Positions 34,438-43,060 of a stretch of DNA of 64,000 nucleotides are shown here, piece after piece. The notes under the pieces are model-generated. The model did not search any database, was not told where the DNA came from, and saw only the letters and a list, made by a program, of their open reading frames with translations. The DNA is from GCA-003244245 sp050699595 (GTDB taxonomy: Bacteria; Actinomycetota; Actinomycetes; Mycobacteriales; Pseudonocardiaceae): positions 1 through 64,000 of the forward strand of contig JBOHFI010000014.1 in NCBI GenBank assembly GCA_050699595.1, given 5' to 3'. Position 1 is the first letter of the stretch; every line of letters starts with the position of its first letter. A program made the position numbers and the translations under genes.

Positions 34438-35100
34438 CGGACGGCACCCAGCGCCGCGACAGCGGCGGCGAACGCCCGGCCACGATGCGCATAGTCGGTG
34501 AACATATCCATCGACGCCGCCGGGGCAAGGAGCACGACGTCGCCTGGACTGGCCGGCTCGGCTGCCGCAGCCACCACCTCCATCATGGCGCCATCGTCTC
34601 CCGAATCGACCACCCGAACCGGGAGGTTGGGTGCGTGTCGCGCCAGTACGGCGGCGATCACCGCGCGGTCGGTGCCGAGCCAGCAGGGCGGCCCGCGCCG
34701 CATGCGGGTTGGTGGCCTTGGAATCGTCGACGTAACACACCCCGGCGTGCTCACCGACTGGCACACCGCGGTGCCCACCTGGGGTGAAGACGCGGGCCAG
34801 CGTCACATCCCCGATCACCGGCACGCCGGCGCGTTGCGCAGCCACCAGCAGCGGATCGTCCGGCCGCAAACCTGGACTGGTCACCACCAGGTCGGTGCCC
34901 GGCAGCGGTGCGGCCAGCCCGGCGACCAGCCGCACCGCGCTGGTGCGCTGGGTCACGGCCAGCGCCGCCAGCTGGGTGGGCGAGGAGTCGGTGACGGTGA
35001 CCTCGGCGCCCAACTCGGCCGGCACCTGGGCCGCTGAGACTCCGGTGACCCGCGCGCCGGCCACCAGAACCCGGGCCCCGGCCAGGCCCCCAGAATCCAC
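34434..35100 (-). pseudogene. murD: murD remnant, two deletions and a frameshift
   Basis: MurD would add D-Glu to UDP-MurNAc-L-Ala. The N-terminal domain is intact from GTG 35100 (GLAGARVLVAGARVTGVSAA) to VTSPGLRPDDPLLVAAQRAG and VPVIGDVTLARVF. It then jumps straight to the C-terminal domain (GVCYVDDSKATNPHAARAAL), so the whole central ATPase domain with the GTNGKTT loop is missing. After ALLARH a second deletion removes the AGG-x-KG segment and shifts the frame. The end (MMEVVAAAAEPASPGDVVLL and APAASMDMFTDYAHRGRAFA) is readable only in another frame, ending at 34434. Normal length is about 450 to 480 residues; about 220 codons remain. It cannot encode an active ligase. Confidence 0.93.
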
Positions 35101-35101
35101 G

Positions 35102-36172
35102 TCACCCCCCGGCCGCGGTCAGCCACTCGCCGTAGAACAGCCCGGCGCCCAGCGCGCAGCAGATGGCCGCGAGCAGCCAGAACCGGATGATGACCGTGGT
35201 CTCGGGCCATCCGGCGAGCTCGAAGTGGTGGTGAAACGGCGCCATCCGGAACGGCCGGCGCCGGGTGGTCCGGAACACCGCCACCTGGATGACCACCGAC
35301 AGCGCCTCGACGACGAACAGCCCACCGATCACGACGAGGAGCAGCTCGGTTCGAGTGACCACGGACAGGCCTGCCAGCAGCCCGCCGATGGCCAACGACC
35401 CGGTGTCGCCCATGAAGATCTTCGCCGGGGGGGCGTTCCACCACAGGAACCCGATGCACCCACCGACCGCGGCGGCGGCCACCACGGCCACATCGAGCGG
35501 GTCACGCACGGTGTAGCAGCCGGGGACGGCCTGGATGGTGCAGTCCTGGGTGTACTGCCAGAACGAGACGATCACGTAGGTCACCAGCACCATCGCCGCC
35601 GCCCCCGCGGCCAGCCCGTCCAAACCATCGGCCAGGTTCACCGCGTTCGACCAGGCCGACACCAGCAGGTAACTGAAGACCACGAACCCGACGACGCCGA
35701 AGGACACCACGGCGACATCCCGCACGAAGGAAAGGTGAGTCGAGGCCGGAGAGATGCCGTCGCCGTCCCGGAAACCCATCGCCAGGATGCCGAACAACAC
35801 CGCGGCGAGCAGCTGCCCGACCAGCTTGGCGGTCTTGTTCAGGCCCAGATTGCGCTGTCGGCGAACCTTGATCAGGTCGTCCAGGAAGCCGACCACCCCC
35901 AGCACCGTGGTGAGCAGCAGCAACAGCAGAGCCGACGCGGTGATGGCATGCCGGGTCGCGATGAGGTGCGCGACCAGGTAACCGCTCCACATCGCCAGCA
36001 GGATGGCCACTCCCCCCATGGTGGGCGTGCCCCGCTTGCAGTGGTGAGTCTGCGGTCCCTCCTGCCGGATCTCCTGCCCGAAGCCCTGCCGGGTGAACAG
36101 CCGGATGAGGTACGGCGTGAACAGGATGGAGGCGAGCAGGGCGACTCCGGAGGCGACCAGGATGGTGCTCAC
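35102..36172 (-). CDS. mraY: Phospho-MurNAc-pentapeptide transferase (MraY)
   Basis: MraY transfers phospho-MurNAc-pentapeptide to undecaprenyl phosphate to make lipid I, in the membrane. The 356-residue protein has about ten helices, the HHCKRGTPTMGGVAILLAM segment, the acidic FLDDLIKVRRQRNLGL, NLADGLDGLAAGAAAMV, and the histidine motif MAPFHHHFELAGWPE. The start is GTG 36172, overlapping the murE stop as GTGA; the ATG at 36181 is inside murE. In other actinobacteria murF lies between murE and mraY; it is absent here. MurD remnant follows immediately. Confidence 0.94.
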   Translation of the reverse strand: MSTILVASGVALLASILFTPYLIRLFTRQGFGQEIRQEGPQTHHCKRGTPTMGGVAILLAMWSGYLVAHLIATRHAITASALLLLLLTTVLGVVGFLDDLIKVRRQRNLGLNKTAKLVGQLLAAVLFGILAMGFRDGDGISPASTHLSFVRDVAVVSFGVVGFVVFSYLLVSAWSNAVNLADGLDGLAAGAAAMVLVTYVIVSFWQYTQDCTIQAVPGCYTVRDPLDVAVVAAAAVGGCIGFLWWNAPPAKIFMGDTGSLAIGGLLAGLSVVTRTELLLVVIGGLFVVEALSVVIQVAVFRTTRRRPFRMAPFHHHFELAGWPETTVIIRFWLLAAICCALGAGLFYGEWLTAAGG

Positions 36173-37737
36173 CGGCCGCACCGCTCGAGTAGATCGGCGA
36201 GTACCTCGGCGTCCACGAACGGGTGTTTGACGCCGTGCACCTCTTGAGCGGTCTCGTGGCCCTTGCCCGCGACGACCAGGGCATCACCCGGGCGGGCCCG
36301 GGTGAGGGCATAAGCGATCGCCTCCGCCCGGTCGCCGATCTCCACGACCGACGATCCATTGACCCCCGGCCCATTGACCCCCGGCCCATTGACCCCTCGC
36401 GCCCCGGCGAGGATGGACGCCCGGATCGCCGCCGGGTCCTCGGTACGCGGGTTGTCGTCGGTGACCACCAGCAGGTCGGCCCGGCGAGCCGCCTCGGCAC
36501 CCATCAGCGGGCGTTTGGCCGTGTCCCGGTCTCCCCCGCAGCCCAGTACCACCAGCAGCCGCCCGGGAACCTGGGCCCGCACCGCGTCGAGCAGCGCGGC
36601 CACCGCGGCGGGCTTGTGCGCGTAGTCGACCAGAGCGAGGAAATTCTGGCCGCGGTCCACCCGCTGCATCCGGCCGGGTACCTCGGCGGTGGCGATGCCC
36701 CGCGCCAGCAGCACAGGGTCGGCCCCCGAGGCGTGGCCGACGGCCAACGCGAGCAGCACGTTGGCCACATTGAACGCCCCGGGCAACCGCGTCGCCACGC
36801 GTCGGTCGAACCCGTCTGGGCCCAGGACGCGGAACGTCTGGCCGCCGGAGGTCGCAGCGGTGATGTCGCTAGCGTGCCAGGTGGCGTCGCCGCTGCGCGA
36901 GACCGTCGTCGTCTCACCCGTGACCAGCCGCCGCCCCCAGGTGTCGTCGATGCACACCACCTCGGCACCGGCGCGCCCGTCGAACAGCAGCGCCTTGGCG
37001 GCGAAGTAATCCTCGAGGTCCGCGTGGAAGTCCAGGTGATCATGGGAGAGGTTGGTGAACGCGCCGACCGCGAAGCTGGTGCCGGTCACCCGGCCCAGCA
37101 CCAGAGCATGGCTGGAGACCTCCATGGGCACGTGGGTGACGCCGCGTTCGACCATCAGCGCCAGCAGCGCCTGCAGGTCTGGGGCCTCCGGTGTGGTGCA
37201 CGTGCTGGGCGCCGGCACCTCACCGATCCGGGCCTGCACGGTGCCGAGCAGGCCGGTGTGCGCGCCCGCCGCACGCAACCCCGCTTCGAGAAGGCACGCC
37301 GTGGTGGTCTTGCCGGCGGTGCCGGTGATCCCGAGCACCGCCAGCCGCGTGGAAGGGTCACCGAAGATGCGAGCGGACAGGGTGCCCAGTACCGACCGGG
37401 GATCCGGGTGCACCAGCACCGGGGTGGTACCACCGATCAACGCGGGACGGTGCGCACCAGCGGGGTCGGTGAGCACCGCGACCGCACCGGCGCGCAACGC
37501 CGCGGGCGCGAAGTCGGCACCATGCGGACGACCGGGGGTCAAGCTGGGCAGCGCCGCGAACAGGTCACCGGGAAGCACCTGTTGAGCGCGCAAAGAAATG
37601 CCTGTGACCAGGGTCCGACCAGAGGGTCCCGAGACGGTCGTGCCAGCCGGCGCGGCGAGCGCGGTCAACGGGGTGGGAACGGTGCGCGAGGGGCGCAGCG
37701 GCGTCTCGACCAGCGAAGGAGTCACAGGGGTAGTCAC
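36169..37737 (-). CDS. murE: UDP-MurNAc-tripeptide synthetase MurE (meso-DAP type)
   Basis: MurE adds the third residue of the stem peptide. The 522-residue protein has the P-loop AVLGITGTAGKTTTACLLEA, the FTNLSHDHLDFHADLEDYF carbamoyl-lysine region, and the DNPR motif in VTDDNPRTEDPAAIR, which selects meso-diaminopimelate. A run of three 15-base units (36356-36400) adds NGPGVNGPGVNG near the C-terminus. It begins 88 bases after ftsI. It needs the product of MurD as substrate, yet the adjacent murD is dead, so a second murD must exist or the pathway has changed. Confidence 0.94.
   Translation of the reverse strand: MTTPVTPSLVETPLRPSRTVPTPLTALAAPAGTTVSGPSGRTLVTGISLRAQQVLPGDLFAALPSLTPGRPHGADFAPAALRAGAVAVLTDPAGAHRPALIGGTTPVLVHPDPRSVLGTLSARIFGDPSTRLAVLGITGTAGKTTTACLLEAGLRAAGAHTGLLGTVQARIGEVPAPSTCTTPEAPDLQALLALMVERGVTHVPMEVSSHALVLGRVTGTSFAVGAFTNLSHDHLDFHADLEDYFAAKALLFDGRAGAEVVCIDDTWGRRLVTGETTTVSRSGDATWHASDITAATSGGQTFRVLGPDGFDRRVATRLPGAFNVANVLLALAVGHASGADPVLLARGIATAEVPGRMQRVDRGQNFLALVDYAHKPAAVAALLDAVRAQVPGRLLVVLGCGGDRDTAKRPLMGAEAARRADLLVVTDDNPRTEDPAAIRASILAGARGVNGPGVNGPGVNGSSVVEIGDRAEAIAYALTRARPGDALVVAGKGHETAQEVHGVKHPFVDAEVLADLLERCGR
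36356..36400. repeat. 15-base tandem repeat, three units, inside murE
   Basis: CCATTGACCCCCGGC occurs at 36356-36370 and 36371-36385, with a variant unit at 36386-36400. Each unit keeps the reading frame and adds five residues (GVNGP) to a surface-like loop. A similar 15-base duplication lies at the end of murC (31606-31635). These look like recent slippage products. Confidence 0.85.
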
Positions 37738-37825
37738 GATCTGGGGTCGGGTGCGGGTGAAGCTGAAGCCCAGCGGGGACGAAGGTTACCGGCGCTCCCC
37801 TGAGCGATCGGGGGCGGACCCGGCA

Positions 37826-39661
37826 TCAGGGCAGGGTCAGGGTGGCGACGGGACTGGGTCCGGGAGACAGCGGGATCTGGTATCGCCCCGCCAGGTAGGA
37901 GGCGATGTCGTGGAACAACGGTGCGGCGCTGCCGACGGCCGGGTCATCGAGCATGATCCCGACCACGAAGCGCGGAGCGTCGGCAGGCAGGATGCCGGCG
38001 AAGGTGATCCAGTAGTTCGAGTTGCTGTAGCAGCCGCAACCGGGGTTGACCTGCTGCGCGGTGCCGGTCTTGGCGGAGATCTGATACCCGTCCAGCGCCG
38101 CCTGGGGGCCGGTGCCGCGCTGTCCCGGTTCGTTCTGCACGACCGCCCGCAGCATGTCCCGGACGGTGCGAGCGGTCTGCGGGCCGACCACCCGGACACC
38201 GGCTGGTCGTGGGGTCGCGGTCCGGGTGCCGTCCGGGGCGGTCACGGCGCTGACGATGCGCGGCGGGATGCGCACGCCGTCGTTGGCGATCGCCTGGTAC
38301 ATGCCGGCCATCTGCAGCACCGTCATCGACAGCCCTTGACCGATGGGCAGGTTGGCGAACGTGCTGCCCGACCACTGATCCCGGGGCGGCACGCGGCCGG
38401 CGCTCTCCCCCGGCAATCCCACGTTGGTGCGCTGCGCCACACCCATTCGCCGCAGCATGTCCACGAAGCGGTCCGCGCCGACGCGCTGCGCGGCGAGCAG
38501 CGTGCCGATGTTGGACGAGAGGGCCAGCACCCCGGTGAACGTGAGGTTCAGGGTGCCGTGTGGCCACGCGTCCCGGATCGTCCGGTCAGCGACCCGGAGT
38601 TCCCCGGGGACTTGCAGCGGGGTGTCCGGCCCGACGACGCCACTGTCGATGGCAGCGGCGGCGGTGACGACCTTGTTGACCGAGCCTGGTTCGAAGGGGG
38701 CCGAGACCGCCGGGTTGCCCAGCGCCTCAGGAGCCGCCGCCGCGAGGTTGTTCGGGTCGAAGGTGACGTCGTTGGCCATCGCGTAGACCTCGGCGGTGCG
38801 CGCGTCGAGCACCACCGCGCTGGCTGCCTTGGCACGGTATTTCCGCGCATAGTCACCGAGCATCTGCGCCACCGTGAACTGCAGGTCGGAATCCAGGGTG
38901 AGCTCCAGCCCCGAACCCGGTATGGGCGACCGCTCGGCGCGCTCGCTGCCCGGGATGACCGCGTCCGAGCCCTCAGCGGTGTCCACCACCCGGCGGCCGT
39001 CCCGGCCAGCCAGCACGGTGTCGGCATAGTTCTCCAGGCCGACCAGTCCCCGCACTGTGCGCTCGTCGGCCCGCCAGTTCGCCACCCCCAGCACGTTGGC
39101 CGCGAGCTCACCGCCGGGGTACTGCCGGATCTCCCGGTGTTCCGCGCTGATCTCTGGGAAATCCCGCTGGATCGCCCTGGCCTGGGCCGGCGTCACCAAC
39201 GGCGCCAGCAGTACTGTGGTGGCCTCGCTGCGCAGCAGGCCCAGGAGCTCCTGCTCGGACACCGGTGGCCCGAGCACCTGCGCGACCCGGCGGGCCACCG
39301 CCTGCTTGTGCGTGTCCGGATCGGCCCGGACCGCGCGCTGCTCGGCAATGATCCGCTTCGGCTGAGCGTACAAAGCCTCGGCCGCCACGCTGAACGCCAG
39401 CGGCGTGCCGTTGCGGTCCGTGATCGTGCCGCGCTGCGCGGGCAGCGTCTGCACCGTGGTGCGCTGGCTCGCGGCCTGTGCGGACAGTTCCGCAGCCTGC
39501 AGTCCCTGCACCTCGACCAGTCTGAGTCCAGCGGCCACCAGCGCAGCCACGAGTACCACCCGACCCAGCCCCAGCCGGCCACGCACTCCGGTTGCCGACG
39601 ATCCGGGTCGTCGGCGGTGCCGCGACCCCCCGGTTGCCCGCACGGTGCTCACCGGACCCAC
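37826..39661 (-). CDS. ftsI: Septal peptidoglycan transpeptidase FtsI (PBP3 type)
   Basis: A class B penicillin-binding protein that cross-links septal peptidoglycan as the partner of FtsW. The 611-residue protein has one N-terminal membrane helix (about 35-55), a dimerisation domain, and the transpeptidase motifs SVNK in FEPGSVNKVVTAAA, SSN in LALSSNIGTLLAAQ and KTG in ISAKTGTAQQVNPG. ATG 39661 is listed, overlapping ftsL by 13 bases; a GTG at 39652 (VSTVRATGG) is an equally good start. Length and order fit the family. The gap to murE is 88 bases. Confidence 0.95.
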   Translation of the reverse strand: MGPVSTVRATGGSRHRRRPGSSATGVRGRLGLGRVVLVAALVAAGLRLVEVQGLQAAELSAQAASQRTTVQTLPAQRGTITDRNGTPLAFSVAAEALYAQPKRIIAEQRAVRADPDTHKQAVARRVAQVLGPPVSEQELLGLLRSEATTVLLAPLVTPAQARAIQRDFPEISAEHREIRQYPGGELAANVLGVANWRADERTVRGLVGLENYADTVLAGRDGRRVVDTAEGSDAVIPGSERAERSPIPGSGLELTLDSDLQFTVAQMLGDYARKYRAKAASAVVLDARTAEVYAMANDVTFDPNNLAAAAPEALGNPAVSAPFEPGSVNKVVTAAAAIDSGVVGPDTPLQVPGELRVADRTIRDAWPHGTLNLTFTGVLALSSNIGTLLAAQRVGADRFVDMLRRMGVAQRTNVGLPGESAGRVPPRDQWSGSTFANLPIGQGLSMTVLQMAGMYQAIANDGVRIPPRIVSAVTAPDGTRTATPRPAGVRVVGPQTARTVRDMLRAVVQNEPGQRGTGPQAALDGYQISAKTGTAQQVNPGCGCYSNSNYWITFAGILPADAPRFVVGIMLDDPAVGSAAPLFHDIASYLAGRYQIPLSPGPSPVATLTLP

Positions 39662-40293
39662 GGCGGTGGGACGGATACCGCTGCCGCCGGTGGGGCGGTC
39701 GCTGTCACCGGTGGGGCAGGTGCCGCGGCCTGCGGGGCAGGTGCTGCGGCCGGCACCGGCGGTGGGGCGGGTGCGGTGGCCCGCCGCGGCCGGCCGATCA
39801 GGACGACGGTGCCGTCCGGGCGAACGAGCAGCCTGGCCGGGTCCCCGGCGGGCACCATGCCCAGCTCACGAGCCCGGCGAGCCAGCTCGGGAGCGGTCTC
39901 CAGAGTGGCCACCTCGCGGCCCAGGGTCTCGGAACGCTCGGTCAGGTTCCTGGCGACCTTGCGGGCGCTCTGCAGGTGGTAGGAGTCAGCGGTGGCGGCC
40001 GTGGACAACCACAGCGTGGATACCAGCGTCACCCCCAGCAGCACCATCACCAGCAGAACGAAGGGAGTCCGGCCGGTATCCGCGCTATCCGGGCTACGGT
40101 GGTGGGCCCCGATGCGCTGGGCACGCCGGGCGTAGGCGCGGGCGACGGCCGGGGAACGGCCTCCTGGCGCCCCGGCGTCTCGGCGGCGGGTAGGCGCCGC
40201 GGTCGAACCGCGCATCGGCACAGCGGTCGAACCGCGCATGGGCGCGGTGGTCCTGCCACGCGTCGGGGTCGCGGTGCGGGTGGGGGCTGTCAC
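39649..40293 (-). CDS. ftsL: FtsL-like septum protein
   Basis: A bitopic protein of the FtsL/FtsB type, 214 residues. The cytoplasmic N-terminus is basic and holds two copies of an eight-residue unit (MRGSTAVP, MRGSTAAP). One membrane helix follows (TPFVLLVMVLLGVTLVSTLW), then a short coiled coil (RKVARNLTERSETLGREVAT) and a Pro/Ala-rich tail. The GTG start at 40293 overlaps the rsmH stop as GTGA; the longer frame to 40338 lies within rsmH. It sits between rsmH and ftsI as ftsL does elsewhere. Sequence identity in this family is low, so the assignment rests on order and topology. Confidence 0.8.
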   Translation of the reverse strand: MTAPTRTATPTRGRTTAPMRGSTAVPMRGSTAAPTRRRDAGAPGGRSPAVARAYARRAQRIGAHHRSPDSADTGRTPFVLLVMVLLGVTLVSTLWLSTAATADSYHLQSARKVARNLTERSETLGREVATLETAPELARRARELGMVPAGDPARLLVRPDGTVVLIGRPRRATAPAPPPVPAAAPAPQAAAPAPPVTATAPPAAAVSVPPPWVR

Positions 40294-41318
40294 GAGATCG
40301 ACTCCGGCCGGCCCGATCCGTCCCGACCAGATCCGCACGGCGGAACCGGCGCGATGCGCTGCGCGGCCCGTAGCCGTACCGACTCCGACCGCGGGTTGGC
40401 GTCTGCCTCGGCCAGGCCGGCGCGCTCGGCGCCACGGGTCAACGCGCGCAGCTGGGGTCCGTGATCCGGCAGCTCGACCGGCAGACCGGCCGGGGTACGA
40501 GAGGTGCTGAGCTGGGCCAGTGCCCGTTTGACGATCCGGTCCTCCAACGAGTGATAGGACATCGCCACCAGCCGACCGCCGAGGGCCAGCGCATCCAACG
40601 CGGCGGGTACCGCCGAGCGCAGGGCCGCCAGCTCGCCGTTGACCTCGATCCGCAACGCTTGGAAGGTCCGCTTGGCGGGATGGCCACCGTGGCGGCGGGT
40701 GGCCGCCGGGACACTCCGATAGACGACCTCGACCAGCTGGGCGGTGGTGTCCAGCGGCCGTTGGGCCACGACCGCGGCGGCGATCCGGCCGGCGAAGCGT
40801 TCCTCGCCGTACTCTCGGAACACCCGGGCGAGATCAGCCTGCGAGTAGCCGTTGAGCACATCGGCCGCGGTAGGCCCGATACTGGAATCCATTCGCATGT
40901 CCAGCGCGGCGTCGCGGGCGTAGGAGAAGCCGCGCTCGACGGCGTCGATCTGCAGTGAGGACACCCCCAGGTCGAACAACACACCGTCCAGGAACGGGGT
41001 ACCAAGGCGCTCCAGCACGTGGGGCAGCTCGTCGTAGACGGCATGCACCAGGTGGGTACGCCTGGAGTAGGTGCGCAACCGGTCACTGGCCACAGCCAGC
41101 GCTTGCGGGTCGCGGTCGAGGCCGACCAGGGTGAGCTCGGGATGGGCGTCGAGCAGCGCGGCCGCGTGGCCACCGAGACCCACCGTGGCGTCGAGCAGCA
41201 CGGCCGGCCGGTCCGCCAGCGCGGGTCCGAGCAGTTCAAGGCACCGGTACAGCAGAACAGGAACATGCCGAGGTGACCCAGGTGACGCCCCGGGGTCACC
41301 GGGCGGGTGATCGGCCAC
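40290..41318 (-). CDS. rsmH: 16S rRNA (cytosine1402-N4)-methyltransferase RsmH (MraW)
   Basis: RsmH methylates C1402 of 16S rRNA. The 342-residue protein shows RHVPVLLYRCLELLGPAL, the SAM motif LLDATVGLGGHAAALLDA, DGVLFDLGVSSLQIDAVERG and the C-terminal LVAMSYHSLEDRIVKRAL. GTG 41318 is the start. It is the second gene of the dcw operon, 225 bases after mraZ, and overlaps ftsL by GTGA. Confidence 0.95.
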   Translation of the reverse strand: MADHPPGDPGASPGSPRHVPVLLYRCLELLGPALADRPAVLLDATVGLGGHAAALLDAHPELTLVGLDRDPQALAVASDRLRTYSRRTHLVHAVYDELPHVLERLGTPFLDGVLFDLGVSSLQIDAVERGFSYARDAALDMRMDSSIGPTAADVLNGYSQADLARVFREYGEERFAGRIAAAVVAQRPLDTTAQLVEVVYRSVPAATRRHGGHPAKRTFQALRIEVNGELAALRSAVPAALDALALGGRLVAMSYHSLEDRIVKRALAQLSTSRTPAGLPVELPDHGPQLRALTRGAERAGLAEADANPRSESVRLRAAQRIAPVPPCGSGRDGSGRPESIS

Positions 41319-41543
41319 CGACAGCCTCCTCTCCGCTCACACCCACAGCCTGATCGCCGGCTCAGCCGGCGTGCGTTATCCGAAACACTCCGCGGTGCCG
41401 CCAGGTCTCCGCCCGGTGCCAGATCCTGGCGCCGAGGAAGGTGCGTCAGGGCTCTGTCGGTCCATGCTGGTCCGTGTCGTTCGCATCGGGGTCGATGCGC
41501 CTCCGGGCGGAGGCCTCGAGGCGCCGGGTACGTTGGCGCCGGG

Positions 41544-41975
41544 TCACATCACGCCGGGCAACACCTCCTCGTGTGCCTGGGAGTAGGACTCCTCGTGTTC
41601 CTCCAGATAGCGCTGCCACGCCGCGCTATCCCAGATCTCCAGACGGCTGATCGCTCCGATCACCGCACAGTCCTTGCTCAGCCCGGCGTAGCGCCGCAGC
41701 TCGGCCGCGATCGAGATACGACCCTGCCCATCCGGGCGTTGCTCGTCGGTGCCGGCGAACAGGTAACGCTGGTAGGCCCGCACCGCCTCGTTGGTGAACG
41801 GCGCGGCCGCCACCTTGCGGGCCATCTCCTCGAACTCGGCACGCGGGAAGACGTAGAGGCAGTGGTCCTGTCCCTTGGTGACCATCAACCCCCCTGCTAG
41901 TGCATCGCGGAACTTCGCCGGCAACGTCAACCGACCCTTGTCGTCGAGCCGGGGCGTGTGCGTGCCCAGAAACAC
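41544..41975 (-). CDS. mraZ: Transcriptional regulator MraZ
   Basis: MraZ is an AbrB-like ring-forming regulator at the head of the dcw operon. The 143-residue protein has two SpoVT-AbrB repeats: VFLGTHTPRLDDKGRLTLPA with KFRDAL, and DEQRPDGQGRISIAAELRRY with AGL. The start is GTG 41975, with GGGGAGG upstream; the longer frame reaching 42062 reads through its own operator. It lies under four 10-base repeats that fit its known operator type. Confidence 0.94.
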   Translation of the reverse strand: MFLGTHTPRLDDKGRLTLPAKFRDALAGGLMVTKGQDHCLYVFPRAEFEEMARKVAAAPFTNEAVRAYQRYLFAGTDEQRPDGQGRISIAAELRRYAGLSKDCAVIGAISRLEIWDSAAWQRYLEEHEESYSQAHEEVLPGVM

Positions 41976-42033
41976 GCCACCCACCTCCCCAACCGACCCA
42001 CCCAGCCCCGTGGACCGGCAGTGGAACACCCCT

Positions 42034-42073
42034 TCGCTCCACTGTCCACCACCGTACCCCACTTCCCACCACT
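42034..42073 (-). promoter_or_regulatory. MraZ operator: four 10-base direct repeats
   Basis: Read on the reverse strand the block is AGTGGTGGGA, AGTGGGGTAC, GGTGGTGGAC, AGTGGAGCGA, four units with an exact 10-base period and the shared core GTGG. MraZ rings bind arrays of TGGG-type repeats spaced by one helical turn in front of the dcw operon. The block ends about 58 bases before the mraZ start, so autoregulation is likely. Confidence 0.75.
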
Positions 42074-42521
42074 GTCAACGCGCAACCACCCCACGCGTTG
42101 CCGACGATGAGGAATCGGGCCAGTTCAGCAGCAGTGTTCGGAAGTGGGGCAGCTACCCGGCGCGCGAGTCGCTCCGCAGCTCAGAAGACGCCTGTCGAGG
42201 CACAGCGGGCGTGCCCGGCGGGTAGCGGGGCGCCCGAGTGGGGGAAAGTGGAGTGGCTCGCCGGCCTGACCACCCGCGGCCCTCGAGCGGTCTGCGCCGC
42301 CTGGGAGGAGGTGTTGGCGTACCGCGCAGAGAACCCTCCAACGCCGGGTGGCCTGACGCTGGCAGGCTAGACCCGACGAAGTAGGTGTGATCGAGTCAAA
42401 TGTGGTGCACGATCATGAGGGTTGGCCGGCACTCACGTTGAGGTCGAGCCGCCACGTGCCGGAGTCGTCGTACACCGGAAGCCGACCATGACACGCGTTG
42501 CCGGGCTGGGGTACAACCCCG
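42074..42521. other. Intergenic region between the DUF3040 gene and mraZ
   Basis: About 450 bases. A plus-strand frame ending at 42370 includes VEWLAGLTTRGPRAVCAAWE and looks faintly coding, but has no clear start or family. I see no RNase P RNA or tRNA signature. The rest of the dcw promoter probably lies at its left end. Confidence 0.4.
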
Positions 42522-42914
42522 CTAGTGATCCTCGAAGCGGCGGCGGAATCGCTGCTCCATCCGCTGGGCCAGGGTGCTGCGACCCTGCAGGGTGGACGGT
42601 GAGTCCGCCGATCCCGCGCCCCGGCCCTCACCGGCGGCGCGGCGCGAGAAGATCGCGACAACAGCACCGGCGAACATCACCAGGAAACCGAGAACGCTGA
42701 CAACCGGGATCCCGACCGGGCGGAAGGGGAGCACGACACCAGCGACAAGGAGCAACAAACCCAGCACAAAAAGTGCGGTTCCCTGGATCCGACGGCGGTG
42801 CGGCCGGCTGCGCATCCGGGCGCCTCGGACGTTCGACGCGAACTTGGGGTCCTCTGCATAGAGCGCTCGCTCGATCTGGTCGAGCAGCCGCTGCTCGTGC
42901 TCGGAGAGTGGCAT
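42522..42914 (-). CDS. DUF3040 family membrane protein
   Basis: A 130-residue protein with the DUF3040 start MPLSEHEQRLLDQIERALYA and EDPKFASNVRG, followed by two adjacent helices (TALFVLGLLLLVAGVVLPF, VVSVLGFLVMFAGAVVAIF) and a basic tail. Start is ATG 42914; the upstream frame to 43211 is not family-like. Proteins of this type are widespread near the dcw cluster of actinobacteria and have no known function. Confidence 0.88.
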   Translation of the reverse strand: MPLSEHEQRLLDQIERALYAEDPKFASNVRGARMRSRPHRRRIQGTALFVLGLLLLVAGVVLPFRPVGIPVVSVLGFLVMFAGAVVAIFSRRAAGEGRGAGSADSPSTLQGRSTLAQRMEQRFRRRFEDH

Positions 42915-43060
42915 CGCTCCTCCTCCGGCACTCCGTTGTCGATATGGGTTGTCGATATGGTGCCCGACTCCGACGGTAGTACCTGCGGCCACCGGGCACC
43001 TACCGTGGGCTTCTACCGTCGAGGATACGAGCCTGCGACGGTATGGACTAGCGGATCTGG

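Noticed and set aside
33079..35100. Apparent MurD-FtsW fusion protein of 673 residues
   Set aside because: The join is an accident of the murD frameshift. FtsW has its own GTG start at 34437 overlapping the murD remnant stop, and the linking region is nonsense.
37598..39982. 794-codon plus-strand frame
   Set aside because: Antisense to ftsI; length is an effect of high GC content, and the translation lacks any domain.
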